From: an uncultured Clostridia bacterium
GTDB lineage: Bacteria > Bacillota > Clostridia > UBA1381
Length of the DNA: 43,860 nucleotides
Assembly (NCBI GenBank): GCA_947626075.1
Contig: CANQQW010000007.1
Span: 1-43,860, forward strand
Direction: 5' to 3'
This document shows, in pieces, positions 34,202 to 43,047 of the stretch (the stretch's first letter is position 1; the number at the start of each line of letters is the position of its first letter). The notes beneath the pieces were generated by a model. The model did no database searches. It was not told the DNA's origin and saw nothing but the letters and a program-made list of their open reading frames with translations. The position numbers and the translations under genes were made by a program.

Positions 34202-35035
34202 TCATTTTAAAATTCCCGTTACTACTCTGTCGTTATCCGCTAAATCACGTATCACACGTATGTCCGTAAATTTATCGGTCATTAGCGCGGTTACGCTTTT
34301 TGCCTGATCATACCCTATCTCGAACGCTAAAAGAGCGTTTTCTTTAAGTATTTTATCGGCTATGGAAATTATTCGCCTGTAGAATAAAAGTCCGTCATCG
34401 CCGCCGTCAAGCGCGAGACGCGGCTCGTAGTCTTTTACGGAAGTGCTTAGCGCGTCTATCGTGTCCGTTTCTATATACGGCGGATTTGATACCGCTATGT
34501 CGTACTTTTTATCGGGATATTCATTGAGTATGTCCGCTTTAATCAAATTTACTCTGTCTGATACATTATTTCTGATAATATTTTTCCGCGCCGTTTCCAA
34601 AGCCGTGTCGCTTACGTCAAGCATATCGACCGCAGCGTTTGGCAGATAGTGCGCGAGACTTATTCCTATACAGCCGCTGCCCGCGCATATGTCAATAATA
34701 TTAAGCTCGCTTTTTTTGTCCGCGGCGCTAATTACCGTTTCGACAAGCGTTTCCGTATCGGGGCGCGGTATAAGCACCCCTTTTGACACGTAAAAGTCGA
34801 GCGACATAAAGGAGCACTCGCCTATTATATACCAAAGCGGCTCACCGTTTTTGCGCCGCGCCGTCATTTTACGGGCGGCGCGTATTTGGGCGTCGGAAGC
34901 CTTGACGTCTTTACCTTTAAGTATAAGCTCGCCGTGCGTTATGCCGACGGCTTTCATAACTATCTGCTCCGCCTCGAACCTCGCGTTTTCCGTAAGCTGT
35001 GACGCAACGCGGCGCACAAGCGCGTCAATTACCAT
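34202..35035 (-). CDS. prmC: Release factor N5-glutamine methyltransferase
   Basis: Methylates the GGQ glutamine of RF1 and RF2 using SAM. 277 aa. An N-terminal helical domain is followed by SAM motif I DICAGSGCIGISLAHYLP (about 115-132) and the catalytic NPPY (184-187). VLIPRPDTETLVE is a family hallmark. The ATG at 35035 overlaps the end of the YqhQ-family gene by 7 bp. In related genomes yqhQ-prmC is usually followed by prfA; here pfkA follows instead. Confidence 0.95.
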   Translation of the reverse strand: MVIDALVRRVASQLTENARFEAEQIVMKAVGITHGELILKGKDVKASDAQIRAARKMTARRKNGEPLWYIIGECSFMSLDFYVSKGVLIPRPDTETLVETVISAADKKSELNIIDICAGSGCIGISLAHYLPNAAVDMLDVSDTALETARKNIIRNNVSDRVNLIKADILNEYPDKKYDIAVSNPPYIETDTIDALSTSVKDYEPRLALDGGDDGLLFYRRIISIADKILKENALLAFEIGYDQAKSVTALMTDKFTDIRVIRDLADNDRVVTGILK

Positions 35036-35814
35036 TTGTCGTCCTCTTTGTTTTCAGGTATGCACGGCTCCATAGACGCTATTGCTACCTCTATCATACT
35101 TTCGTCCGGCTCGCGCGTGGTGAGCTTTTGGAGCCAAAGTCCGGGCTTTGACAGCCATTTTACGCACACGTTGGAGCTGCGTCCCGCCCATTTTATAAGC
35201 TCGTATGAAATACCCGCGACCACCGGCAGCAGCGCAAGGCGCATGAGTACGCGCAAAATAACCATGTCCACCCTCGGCAAAAGCGCGAACAAAAGTATGC
35301 TGACTATCATTACGAACAGGAGAAAGCTCGTTCCGCATCTGGGGTGGAAGCGTTGGAATTTCTTTATATTCTCAACTGTAAGCTCCTCGCCCGCTTCGTA
35401 GCATGCTATCGTCTTATGCTCCGCGCCGTGGTACTGGAAAACGCGCTTTATTTCTTTCATGTTCGACACAAGCGCAAGGTAACCGATAAATATAGCCATA
35501 CGTATTATACCCTCAAAAAGGCTCGTGAACAGGTGCGAGTCGGTAAACGCCGAAAGCGGCGGTATAAGCGCGCCCAATCTTTCTGCGCCGCGCGTCAAAA
35601 ACGTCGGTAAAATCATGAATAAGAGTATACTGAACACGAGAGATATGGCTATCGACACGTATATCACTATGTCTTTTATCTTGTCGCCGAACTTGTCGTC
35701 AAGCCACTTGTCGAATTTACTCTCGCTCTCCCCCTCTTCTTCCTCTATGTCCACAAACTCGGCGCTGTACATAAGCGCTTTCATGCCGATAACAAGGCTG
35801 TCGATAAAATTCAC
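35029..35814 (-). CDS. Downstream open part of the TAG-split YqhQ (DUF1385) gene
   Basis: 261 aa if translated separately from the GTG at 35814, which has AAGAGG five bases upstream. It contains the membrane helices (about 48-72, 100-118, 160-180 and 185-205 by eye) and the conserved FQYHGAEHKTIACYEAGEELT and FHPRCGTSFLLFV segments. It lacks the conserved N-terminal [14 protein letters not shown] found in the 38-codon fragment before the TAG. The family's function is not established; members are multi-pass membrane proteins. Overlaps prmC by 7 bp. Confidence 0.75.
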   Translation of the reverse strand: MNFIDSLVIGMKALMYSAEFVDIEEEEGESESKFDKWLDDKFGDKIKDIVIYVSIAISLVFSILLFMILPTFLTRGAERLGALIPPLSAFTDSHLFTSLFEGIIRMAIFIGYLALVSNMKEIKRVFQYHGAEHKTIACYEAGEELTVENIKKFQRFHPRCGTSFLLFVMIVSILLFALLPRVDMVILRVLMRLALLPVVAGISYELIKWAGRSSNVCVKWLSKPGLWLQKLTTREPDESMIEVAIASMEPCIPENKEDDKW

Positions 35815-36000
35815 GCAGCCTCTTATTATCGGCAGGCGGAAAAACTTCGAGCGTGTTTTTGTGCCGTTATCCTCAATTTTACGCTAAATCTCTCCGTCCG
35901 GCTTTCTTACGGCTACGGCGGTCTTGTACGGTCCGCGCATCATTACGCCTTCCATTACCGCCTGTCCGCCTATTGATGTTATATGCTGTTCCTTTTTCAT
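35029..36000 (-). pseudogene. YqhQ-family (DUF1385) membrane protein gene interrupted by an in-frame TAG
   Basis: The full family architecture is in one continuous frame from the ATG at 36000 (AGGAGAA upstream) to the stop at 35029, except for a TAG at 35884-35886 (codon 39). Before it lies the conserved N-terminus [18 protein letters not shown] and then AVRKPDGEI. After it RKIEDNG and FRLPIIRGCVNFIDSL continue in register with the family, which runs on through KPDGEI at this point. Thus a single codon breaks an otherwise intact gene of about 323 codons. Options are recent pseudogenisation, stop readthrough, reinitiation downstream, or a sequence error. TAG is a genuine stop elsewhere (18860-18862). 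Confidence 0.85.
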
Positions 36001-36020
36001 TTAAATTCTCCTATCGTTAC

Positions 36021-36611
36021 TTAATAACACGGACATATACAGTCCATACACATGCACGCTGTACATAAATTGCACGGCGAGCAGCAGCCCGAGGACGTCA
36101 TACCTGTCGGCGTGCTTCTGTAAGCCGCGTTTCGGTTCAGTACGTTATCAAGCGCGTTTCTGTATTCAATGTTGTTTGGATCCATACTGACAGCCGTGCG
36201 CAAAAACGTAATCGCTTGGTCGTACCAGCCTATCTGCATACGCGCCCGCCCGGACAGATAATACCATTCGGCTGTCTTGGGAAGTACTTCAAGCATAGCC
36301 ATAGCCTCGGGTATGCGCGACTGCGATATTAGTACGCGAACGTTTTGAAACGTCGCCTGAGTACCCGCCGCGCCGCCATGACGCGAGTAAGTACCTTGCC
36401 GCGAATAAGTGCTGTCCTGTCCGTCTGAGGTTTTATTCATTATCATGTCGTATGCACGGTTGATTTCCTTTATCTTTTCGCTTGCAAGGTCGGCAAGCGG
36501 ATTGTTGACATACCTGTCTGGATGGTACTTCTTGACAAGCGCCCTGTATGCTTTTTTTACGGTTTCTTCATCGGCGTCCTCGCTTACGCCGAGTACTTCA
36601 TAAGGATTCAT
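36021..36611 (-). CDS. J-domain protein with TPR-like repeats and a cysteine-rich tail
   Basis: 196 aa from ATG 36611 (GGGAGAG upstream; the frame is open to 36629). J domain at 1-65 with the HPD motif at 30-32 (KKYHPDRY), so it should stimulate a DnaK ATPase. A low-complexity linker follows, then TPR-like helices (about 105-165; [20 protein letters not shown]). The last 20 or so residues are packed with cysteines ([18 protein letters not shown]). This layout recurs in Clostridia, and the tail may bind metal or attach to membranes; its role is unknown. It overlaps the DUF5685 gene by 14 bp. Confidence 0.88.
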   Translation of the reverse strand: MNPYEVLGVSEDADEETVKKAYRALVKKYHPDRYVNNPLADLASEKIKEINRAYDMIMNKTSDGQDSTYSRQGTYSRHGGAAGTQATFQNVRVLISQSRIPEAMAMLEVLPKTAEWYYLSGRARMQIGWYDQAITFLRTAVSMDPNNIEYRNALDNVLNRNAAYRSTPTGMTSSGCCSPCNLCTACMCMDCICPCY

Positions 36612-37461
36612 TATTCTCTCCCAAAACATAGTCCTGTTTATTTTTCAGCGCGACGTATATTATATTGTCCAATACCTCGCGGTTTTTTCTTATGCTGAGT
36701 AAATTGTACGCCGAAGCCGCGTTTTCGAGCGTAAACGTCATTGAGACGGTAAGGCGCTCTTTTAAAGTATTCTTTATTTCCTCAGTGGGTTTTTCGCTGC
36801 AGCCCATAAGAAACGGATTGTACTCGCCTCGCTTGGCGTCCTTTTCAATGTCGTTGTACGCGTCCATAACGTAAATCCATCTGCCGATGTTATATCCGAG
36901 CCACGCGAGAGTTCGTCTTTCCCGCGCGTTCTTAATAAAGTCGGGCGTAAAAAGTATTTCAAGAATTTTCGCGAAACAGTCCGCAGTTTCATCTATGTCG
37001 CCGCAGCCGTTCTTCTCAAGCTCGCAAAGCTTTTTAAGATGCACTTTTATATTGCCGTAAAGCGTCGGTAAGCGTTTTCTTGCGCGTCTCATTCCGAAAT
37101 AAAACAGCGGCACGGCGAAAAGTGATTTTATATTTTTGCCGTCTCTTAAATCGTCAAGCAGCTTCAGATATGCGAGTATTACTCCCGCGTCGGCAGAATA
37201 GTCCATTGCGCGGCTTATCGGTACACGCACCGCGTCGCGGCGCGGATGCATGAGACATTTTTTCTTTATTGTTCTCTCGTCCTCCGTATCAACCGCCGAC
37301 AGCAAAAGCGCGAGAAATGTTATATCGTAGCTTAGTCCCACGCGGGATAAATGCGAACAGCGTTTACCCATAGTTTTGCATAAGCCGCAGTAATAGCCGC
37401 GAAACACGCGGTAAGCCTCTTCGCTCAGTCCTTCTTTACATACCGTCACATATCCGAACAT
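36598..37461 (-). CDS. DUF5685-family protein
   Basis: 287 aa. The N-terminus [20 protein letters not shown] then [19 protein letters not shown] and [14 protein letters not shown] match the clostridial DUF5685 family, with a conserved CGLC motif and further cysteines. The rest is helical and basic. Function unknown. It is first in a unit with the J-domain protein, a pairing common in Clostridia, so the two may work together. It has its own promoter at 37499-37527. Confidence 0.82.
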   Translation of the reverse strand: MFGYVTVCKEGLSEEAYRVFRGYYCGLCKTMGKRCSHLSRVGLSYDITFLALLLSAVDTEDERTIKKKCLMHPRRDAVRVPISRAMDYSADAGVILAYLKLLDDLRDGKNIKSLFAVPLFYFGMRRARKRLPTLYGNIKVHLKKLCELEKNGCGDIDETADCFAKILEILFTPDFIKNARERRTLAWLGYNIGRWIYVMDAYNDIEKDAKRGEYNPFLMGCSEKPTEEIKNTLKERLTVSMTFTLENAASAYNLLSIRKNREVLDNIIYVALKNKQDYVLGENNESL

Positions 37462-37498
37462 ACACCGCGCGTCCTTTGCAAAAATTCTGTACGGAATA

Positions 37499-37527
37499 AG
37501 TATATATCAAAACGAAGTAAAATTCAA
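37499..37527 (-). promoter_or_regulatory. SigA promoter of the DUF5685-J-domain-yqhQ-prmC-pfkA unit
   Basis: Minus strand: TTGAAT (37522-37527), 17 bases, TATACT (37499-37504), about 38 bases before the ATG at 37461. The divergent spoVAC promoter should lie at 37530-37640. Confidence 0.75.
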
Positions 37528-37648
37528 CCTGTACGCTTTATTTTTTTTACAAAATTTATTTTTTCTTCATAAACTCGGCATATTTTACGGATTATTCGGA
37601 ATGATAATTTTATACGAAATTCCTACGGCATAGAAAGGCTGTGATATT

Positions 37649-38098
37649 ATGAAAAACGACATGACAAACAAGGAATACAACGAATATATAAAAACAAAAA
37701 CACCAAATTCAAAGATATTTTCCAACTGTGCAAAAGCGTTTTTGATAGGCGGAATTATATGCGTCATAGGTCAGTGCCTTATGTGGCTCTATGAAAAATG
37801 GGGGCTTGACAAGGAAAGCGCGGGTACGTGCGCGTCAATAACGCTGATATTCTTCGGCGCGCTGCTCACGGGGCTTGACATTTATCCGAAAATAGCGAAA
37901 TTCGCGGGCGCGGGTACAATAGTGCCTATTACCGGCTTCGCGAACTCCGTAGTCTCCCCCGCGCTCGAAGCGAAAACGGAGGGTATGGTCTTGGGTGTTG
38001 GCGCTAAAATTTTCACGATAGCCGGACCGGTTATACTGTACGGTATTTTCGCATCGGCAATCGCCGGAACGGTTTACTGGATCATAAGTTTATTTTAA
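37649..38098 (+). CDS. spoVAC: Stage V sporulation protein AC
   Basis: 149-aa membrane protein of the SpoVA channel that takes up dipicolinic acid into the forespore and releases it at germination; SpoVAC acts as a mechanosensitive channel. Three to four hydrophobic helices; KAFLIGGIICVIGQCLMW and FAGAGTIVPITGFANSVVSP are hallmarks. First of spoVACDE. A forespore SigG-type promoter is expected; GGCATA at 37577-37582 with AATGATAA about 17 bases on is a weak candidate. The spoVAA, AB and AF genes are absent here, as in many Clostridia. Confidence 0.95.
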   Translation: MKNDMTNKEYNEYIKTKTPNSKIFSNCAKAFLIGGIICVIGQCLMWLYEKWGLDKESAGTCASITLIFFGALLTGLDIYPKIAKFAGAGTIVPITGFANSVVSPALEAKTEGMVLGVGAKIFTIAGPVILYGIFASAIAGTVYWIISLF

Positions 38099-38109
38099 GG
38101 AGTGACGGT

Positions 38110-39117
38110 ATGAATACAAGAATAGGCAGACAGACGGTCAAGATAGAAAATCCGCCCGTAATACTGGACGCGGCGGCAATAGCGGGCGTAAAGGAGGGTC
38201 AGGGGCCGCTAAAGGACAGCTTTGACAAAATACTCACCGATGACACGCTGGGTGAAAAGTCGTGGGAAAAGTCGGAGAGTACGCTGCAGCGCCAGACTGC
38301 GCTTTTGGCGCTCGAAAAGGCGCATTTAAAGCAAAACGAAATAGACTATATACTTGCGGGCGACCTCTTAAATCAGTGCGTTGGCGCGCACTACAGCGTC
38401 CGCGACCTCGATATACCGTTCCTCGGTCTTTACGGCGCTTGCTCGACTATGACGGAAAGTCTTTCAATTGCAAGTATGCTCATAGGCGGAGGCGGCGCGG
38501 AGCGCGTAATGTGTCTTACGTCAAGCCACTTTTGTTCCTCGGAAAGACAGTTCCGTAACCCGCTTGAATACGGCGGTCAGCGTACTCCGTCCGCACAATG
38601 GACCGTGACCGGCGCGGGCTGCGCGGTGCTTGGCGCAAAGGGTGACGGACCGCGGGTAACTCACGTTACGACAGGTAAAGTAATAGACAAGGGCGTTACC
38701 GATATAAGCAATATGGGCGCGGCTATGGCTCCCGCGGCGATAGATACTCTTTTGGCGCATTTTAACGAAACGGGTATGAATCCGTCGGAGTACGACATGA
38801 TTTTAACGGGCGACCTCGGCGTTATAGGCTCCGATATTCTGACTGAGCTTATGCTAAAGGAAGGATTTGATATACGTCAAAACCACCGAGACTGCGGCAA
38901 GCTTATATTCGATATTGAGAAGCAGGACGTGCATGCGGGCGGAAGCGGCTGCGGCTGCTGCGGAAGTGTGCTGTGCGGCTATATATTCAAGGAACTTAAA
39001 CGCCATAATCTCAAAAAAATACTTGTTATGGCGACCGGCGCGCTGATGAACCCGATGGTCGTTGAACAGGGTGAAAGCATACCGGCAATTGCGCACGCGG
39101 TAACGATAGAAAACTGA
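38110..39117 (+). CDS. spoVAD: Stage V sporulation protein AD
   Basis: 335 aa, thiolase-like fold; the peripheral SpoVA subunit that binds dipicolinic acid. Hallmarks are PPVILDAAAIAGVKEGQGPL at the N-terminus, LGLYGACSTMTESL in the centre, NPLEYGGQRTPSAQWTVTGAG, and the C-terminal GSGCGCCGSVLCGYI. It lies 11 bp after spoVAC with GGAGTG upstream of the ATG. Confidence 0.96.
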   Translation: MNTRIGRQTVKIENPPVILDAAAIAGVKEGQGPLKDSFDKILTDDTLGEKSWEKSESTLQRQTALLALEKAHLKQNEIDYILAGDLLNQCVGAHYSVRDLDIPFLGLYGACSTMTESLSIASMLIGGGGAERVMCLTSSHFCSSERQFRNPLEYGGQRTPSAQWTVTGAGCAVLGAKGDGPRVTHVTTGKVIDKGVTDISNMGAAMAPAAIDTLLAHFNETGMNPSEYDMILTGDLGVIGSDILTELMLKEGFDIRQNHRDCGKLIFDIEKQDVHAGGSGCGCCGSVLCGYIFKELKRHNLKKILVMATGALMNPMVVEQGESIPAIAHAVTIEN

Positions 39118-39131
39118 TTGGAGGGATCAGC

Positions 39132-39488
39132 GTGATATTTTTAAAAGCGTTTATAGTCGGCGGGCTTATATGCACCGTCGGACAAATACTTATTGACAAA
39201 ACCAAGCTCACTCCCGCAAGGATACTTGTAACTTTCGTGGTGCTCGGCGTGTTTTTGCAGCTTTTGCGCGTCTATGAGCCGCTCGTAAACTTTGCGGGCG
39301 CGGGCGCGACTGTGCCGCTTACGGGATTTGGGTACAATCTCTGCAAGGGCGCAGCGAAAGCGGTAAGCGAGCAGGGATTTCTCGGTATATTCACGGGCGG
39401 CTTCACCTCGTCCGCCGGAGGAATCGCGGCGGCGCTTATTTTCGGATTTCTCGTGTCCGTCATTTTCAGGTCAAAACCGAAAAAATAA
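39132..39488 (+). CDS. spoVAE: Stage V sporulation protein AE
   Basis: 118-aa membrane protein, third part of the SpoVA complex. KAFIVGGLICTVGQILID and VNFAGAGATVPLTGFGYNL mirror SpoVAC segments, and GIFTGGFTSSAGGIAAAL is characteristic. The start is GTG at 39132 after GGAGGGA. No terminator is visible between it and aroE. Confidence 0.95.
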   Translation: MIFLKAFIVGGLICTVGQILIDKTKLTPARILVTFVVLGVFLQLLRVYEPLVNFAGAGATVPLTGFGYNLCKGAAKAVSEQGFLGIFTGGFTSSAGGIAAALIFGFLVSVIFRSKPKK

Positions 39489-39499
39489 TAAAAAAAGTC

Positions 39500-39528
39500 T
39501 GTTCAAACAAAGAAATATATGGTATACT
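39500..39528 (+). promoter_or_regulatory. Possible SigA promoter for aroE-aroK
   Basis: A good TATACT (39523-39528) is preceded at 17 bases by a weak TGTTCA (39500-39505), about 37 bases before the aroE ATG. It would let aroE-aroK be expressed in growing cells although they follow a sporulation operon. Confidence 0.5.
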
Positions 39529-39565
39529 TTATTAAAATATATCTTAAAATGAACGGAGAAAAAAT

Positions 39566-40423
39566 ATGTTTGAAATAAACGGACATACGAAACAGCTCGG
39601 TATAATCGGATATCCTGTTGAGCATACGTTTTCACCCGCTATGCACAACTTCATATCCGATACGATACATAATAATTACGTGTACTGCGCGTGGCGCGTA
39701 CACCCCGATAATCTCAAAGAAGCCATAGACGCCATACGCGCTCTCGGTATAAGCGGAGTGAACGTGACCGCGCCGCACAAAAAAGAGGTTATGAAGTACC
39801 TTGACGTTGTGACGGACGGCGCGAAGGAGCTTGGCAGCGTCAACACGATAGTAAATCGCGGCGGCAAGCTTTGGGGATACAACACCGACGCTGACGGCTT
39901 CTGTATGGCTCTTAAAAAGGCTGGGATAGAAATTGGCGGCAGCCGTATACTTATTCTCGGCGCGGGCGGCGTTACGCGCCCTACAGTGATACGTCTTATT
40001 GACAACGGTGCGGCTGAAATTACCGTGGTAAACAGAACGATGTCCAAAGCGGTAAGCCTTGGCGAGGATATATTGAAATGCAAAAATTTCAAAGTAAATA
40101 CTGATATTTGCAGTCTTGATTTCGATATTGTCATAAATACCACATCGGCGGGTATGGAGCCGCAGGAAAATGTTTTGCCCACGGACAGCATAGATGCTTT
40201 ATCCGATTTGTCGTTTATCGGCGCGAATACCGCCGTCGTAGATATGATATATAATCCCGACGAAACACTGTTTCTGAAAAAAGCCCGCAAGGCGGGCGCT
40301 AAAACACTCAACGGGCTTGGTATGCTCATATATCAGGGCATTATCGCGTATGAGCTTTTTACAGGCGTCACTCTCCCGTCCGACATGGGCGAGCGCATTA
40401 AAAGAGAGGTGTTTGGGAGATGA
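39566..40423 (+). CDS. aroE: Shikimate dehydrogenase
   Basis: NADPH-dependent step of the shikimate pathway. 285 aa. The N-terminus LGIIGYPVEHTFSPAMHN binds shikimate; VNVTAPHKKEVM holds the catalytic Lys; the Rossmann loop is ILILGAGGVTRPTV (normally GAGGAARA) and VVNRT follows. GGAG precedes the ATG at 39566. It overlaps aroK by 4 bp. Confidence 0.95.
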   Translation: MFEINGHTKQLGIIGYPVEHTFSPAMHNFISDTIHNNYVYCAWRVHPDNLKEAIDAIRALGISGVNVTAPHKKEVMKYLDVVTDGAKELGSVNTIVNRGGKLWGYNTDADGFCMALKKAGIEIGGSRILILGAGGVTRPTVIRLIDNGAAEITVVNRTMSKAVSLGEDILKCKNFKVNTDICSLDFDIVINTTSAGMEPQENVLPTDSIDALSDLSFIGANTAVVDMIYNPDETLFLKKARKAGAKTLNGLGMLIYQGIIAYELFTGVTLPSDMGERIKREVFGR

Positions 40424-40926
40424 ACATAGTCCTTACAGGCTTTATGGCGACGGGTAAAACGGAAATAAGCAAGGCTATTGCGGAAATGTCGCAGTACAAA
40501 TTGGTTGACACGGACGATATGATTACTTCAAAGCTCGGTATGAGCGTCAACGAGATATTTGAAAGGTACGGCGAAAAGTATTTCAGAAGCATTGAACGTG
40601 AAACGGTGAAAGAAGCGGCGGCTATGAATAACGCTGTAATCGCCACCGGCGGCGGCGTTGTGATGGATAAAGAAAATATCAGGGCGCTGCGTGAAACGGG
40701 TATGATATTTAATCTCTCCCCCGACTTTTCCGTAATACGGGAACGGTTGGAGGAAGCAAAAAAAACAAGACCTCTTATGCGGCGTGACAGTATAGAAGAT
40801 ATAGAAAAGCGATTTAACGACCGCCAGCCGATGTATGACGACTGTGACTGTAAAATAAAAATTATAAGCGGCAGAACGCCGCGTTCCTACGCAATAGAGA
40901 TTTTAAAAATTGCGGAGTGCAAATAA
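40420..40926 (+). CDS. aroK: Shikimate kinase
   Basis: 168 aa, next-but-one to AroE in the route to chorismate. Walker A is GFMATGKTEISKAIA; DTDDMI binds Mg and shikimate; FRSIERETV and IATGGGVVM are the shikimate-binding segments; RPLMR closes the lid. ATGA overlap with aroE indicates coupling. The gene is followed by a strong terminator. Confidence 0.95.
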   Translation: MNIVLTGFMATGKTEISKAIAEMSQYKLVDTDDMITSKLGMSVNEIFERYGEKYFRSIERETVKEAAAMNNAVIATGGGVVMDKENIRALRETGMIFNLSPDFSVIRERLEEAKKTRPLMRRDSIEDIEKRFNDRQPMYDDCDCKIKIISGRTPRSYAIEILKIAECK

Positions 40927-40930
40927 GTAA

Positions 40931-40966
40931 ACAGGGAACGCCAAAATTCGGCGTTCCCTGTTTTTA
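40931..40966. terminator. Terminator after aroK, shared with rubrerythrin
   Basis: ACAGGGAACGCC (40931-40942) and GGCGTTCCCTGT (40950-40961) make a perfect 12-bp stem followed by TTTTT on the plus strand. It lies between convergent aroK and rubrerythrin; the minus-strand tail is weaker. Confidence 0.9.
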
Positions 40967-40977
40967 GTATCCTCGAA

Positions 40978-41520
40978 TCAATAGTTTTCGGCGTGAACCT
41001 CAAAGAAGCTCTGCGGGTGGTTGCATACGGGGCAAACCTCGGGCGCTTTTGTGCCGACGCAGATATGACCGCAGTTACGGCACTCCCAAACCTTGACCTC
41101 GCTCTTTTCAAATACCTGAGCCGTTTCGATGTTTTTGAGCAACGCGCGGTAACGTTCCTCGTGATGTTTCTCGATTTCGGCAACAGCGCGGAATTTAGCC
41201 GCAAGCTCCGTAAAGCCTTCCTTTTCGGCAGTATCCGCGAAACCGGCGTACATATCCGTCCACTCGTAGTTTTCGCCCTCGGCAGCGTCTTTCAAATTTT
41301 CGGGAGTATTGCCGATGCCGTTAAGCTCCTTGAACCACATTTTCGCGTGTTCTTTTTCGTTGTCGGCGGTTTTTAAAAACAGCGCCGACATCTGCTCGTA
41401 GCCCTCTTTCTTCGCGACCGACGCAAAGTAGGTGTACTTATTTCTCGCCTGCGACTCTCCGGCAAATGCCGCCTCAAGGTTCTTTTCCGTCTGTGTTCCC
41501 GCGTACTTGTTTGTTTTCAT
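40978..41520 (-). CDS. rbr: Rubrerythrin
   Basis: Non-haem di-iron peroxidase protecting anaerobes from hydrogen peroxide. 180 aa. The four-helix domain has the iron ligands in [22 protein letters not shown] and [10 protein letters not shown]. The C-terminal rubredoxin-like domain has CRNCGH and CPVCNH. The ATG at 41520 has GGAGG upstream, and the gene has its own promoter. Confidence 0.96.
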   Translation of the reverse strand: MKTNKYAGTQTEKNLEAAFAGESQARNKYTYFASVAKKEGYEQMSALFLKTADNEKEHAKMWFKELNGIGNTPENLKDAAEGENYEWTDMYAGFADTAEKEGFTELAAKFRAVAEIEKHHEERYRALLKNIETAQVFEKSEVKVWECRNCGHICVGTKAPEVCPVCNHPQSFFEVHAENY

Positions 41521-41559
41521 TTTCCTTTACCTCCTCTTATTTTTACGCCGTGCCGGCGT

Positions 41560-41588
41560 TTTATACCGATTTCTAAATTTAAAGTGAA
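41560..41588 (-). promoter_or_regulatory. Probable SigA promoter of rubrerythrin
   Basis: Minus strand: TTCACT (41583-41588), 17 bases, TATAAA (41560-41565). A small ACGCCG/CGGCGT hairpin (about 41545-41559) falls in the leader, between the promoter and the ribosome site. Confidence 0.6.
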
Positions 41589-41600
41589 TTAAAATAACCG

Positions 41601-42878
41601 TCAAAATACAAAGTCAAACTCTAAATCGCCTATTCTCACAGTGTCGCCCTCGCGTATGCCCATGTTTATAAGATCCTCTATCACGCCGCGGTTAAGAAGC
41701 GCACGCTGGAAGTACTGTAGCGACTCGCTGTCGGAGAAGTTTACGCTGCCGCCGACAGCTTCTATCCACGAGCCGCTTATTACGTAAACCTCGTTGTCGC
41801 GCGTTATCTCGTAGCCCTTGCCGTCATCCGTGAACTCGTCCTCATAAATGTCCATTTCAGGTTCGAACACCGTTACGGGCGGTAACTTCGTAAGCTCCTC
41901 GTACGTTTTTTGCATAAGCTCCTTAACGCCCTTATTTGTGGCGGCGGAGATTTCGTACACCGTCACGCCGCGTTTTTCCATTTCGGCAAGAAATGCATTG
42001 TACGCGTCCGCGTCCTGTATTATGTCGGTCTTGTTCGCCGCGACGATCTGCGGACGTTCTTCGAGAGCCATGTCGTACGCCGCAAGCTCCGCGTTTATGA
42101 TGTCAAAGTCCTCGATTGGATTTCTGCCCTCAACTCCCGAAATGTCAACTACGTGAATGAGTATCCGCGTGCGCTCTATGTGGCGCAGAAACTCGTGTCC
42201 AAGTCCCACGCCCTCGCTCGCGCCCTCGATAATTCCGGGAATGTCGGCAAGCACAAAGCTGCGTCCCTCGCCCAGATCCACAACGCCGAGGTTGGGCTCA
42301 AGCGTCGTGAAATGGTAGTCGGCGATTTTCGGGTCGGCTTTCGTCGTCATGGACAGCAGCGTCGATTTACCGACGTTCGGGAAACCGACAAGTCCTGCGT
42401 CGGCGAGTAACTTTAATTCGAGTATTATCTCGCGCTCGTCGCCCGGCTGACCGTTTTTCGCGAAATTCGGCGTTTGACGCACAGCCGTCGCGAAATGCGC
42501 GTTGCCCCAGCCGCCGTTGCCGCCGCGCGCAAGCACAAAGTCTCTGTCCGTGGAGGACAGGTCGGCGATTATGCGGTTACTCTCCGCATCGCGAACGACC
42601 GTACCCTGCGGCACTTTGATTATTATGTCGTCGCCCTTTTTACCCTTGCGGCGCTTACCCGCGCCGTCCGAGCCCGACTGCGCGGCGTATTTTCTCTTGT
42701 AGCGGAAGTCCATGAGCGTAGTCATGCCCGTTTCGACGCGGAAAATAACGTCGCCGCCCTTACCGCCGTCGCCGCCGTCAGGCCCGCCGGCAGCCACGTA
42801 TTTTTCACGGCGGAAAGAGATCGCGCCGTTGCCGCCCTTACCCGCCTGTATGAATATTTTAGCCTTATCCGTAAACAT
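41601..42878 (-). CDS. obg: GTPase Obg (CgtA)
   Basis: Ribosome-associated GTPase with roles in 50S assembly, stress and sporulation entry. 425 aa from ATG 42878. The glycine-rich Obg domain (about 1-158) contains GGPDGGDGGKGGDV. The G domain has GFPNVGKSTLLS, DIPGIIEGAS and NKTD. The C-terminal OCT domain (about 345-425) ends RIGDLEFDFVF. The frame is open to 42917, but homologues begin FTDKAKIFIQAGKGG. It starts 4 bp after the FeoB-associated gene, rather than beside rplU-rpmA. Confidence 0.96.
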   Translation of the reverse strand: MFTDKAKIFIQAGKGGNGAISFRREKYVAAGGPDGGDGGKGGDVIFRVETGMTTLMDFRYKRKYAAQSGSDGAGKRRKGKKGDDIIIKVPQGTVVRDAESNRIIADLSSTDRDFVLARGGNGGWGNAHFATAVRQTPNFAKNGQPGDEREIILELKLLADAGLVGFPNVGKSTLLSMTTKADPKIADYHFTTLEPNLGVVDLGEGRSFVLADIPGIIEGASEGVGLGHEFLRHIERTRILIHVVDISGVEGRNPIEDFDIINAELAAYDMALEERPQIVAANKTDIIQDADAYNAFLAEMEKRGVTVYEISAATNKGVKELMQKTYEELTKLPPVTVFEPEMDIYEDEFTDDGKGYEITRDNEVYVISGSWIEAVGGSVNFSDSESLQYFQRALLNRGVIEDLINMGIREGDTVRIGDLEFDFVF

Positions 42879-42882
42879 ATCC

Positions 42883-43038
42883 TTAACCTTTCCTGTCGTT
42901 TTCCCCGCACCCGTCACAGCCTTCGCAGCTCTGCGAGCAACAGCCTTTACCGGCGCGTCTGCGCTTTATTGTTACCGCCGCCGCTATTACAACGGCGAGC
43001 AAAATCACGCCGATAATTATAAAATCAACCGTATTCAC
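42883..43038 (-). CDS. FeoB-associated Cys-rich membrane protein
   Basis: 51-aa gene found by translating the gap between feoB and obg. Starts GTG at 43038 with GAGGTG eight bases upstream. One N-terminal helix (about 5-24, VDFIIIGVILLAVVIAAAV), a basic KRRR stop-transfer stretch, then six cysteines in CCSQSCEGCDGC. Position right after feoB and this layout match the FeoB_associated family (PF12669), proposed to aid ferrous-iron transport or to bind iron at the membrane. It has not been widely characterised. Confidence 0.9.
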   Translation of the reverse strand: MNTVDFIIIGVILLAVVIAAAVTIKRRRAGKGCCSQSCEGCDGCGENDRKG

Positions 43039-43047
43039 ATTATCACC

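Noticed and set aside
35884-35886. Stop-codon reassignment (TAG read as an amino acid genome-wide)
   Set aside because: The ATP-grasp gene ends in TAG at 18860-18862 with a terminator straight after, so TAG is a normal stop here; pyrrolysine use is confined to methylamine methyltransferases and relatives.
37577-37607. SigG promoter for spoVACDE
   Set aside because: GGCATA and AATGATAA have acceptable spacing but the -10 fits the consensus poorly, so it is mentioned only as a weak candidate.
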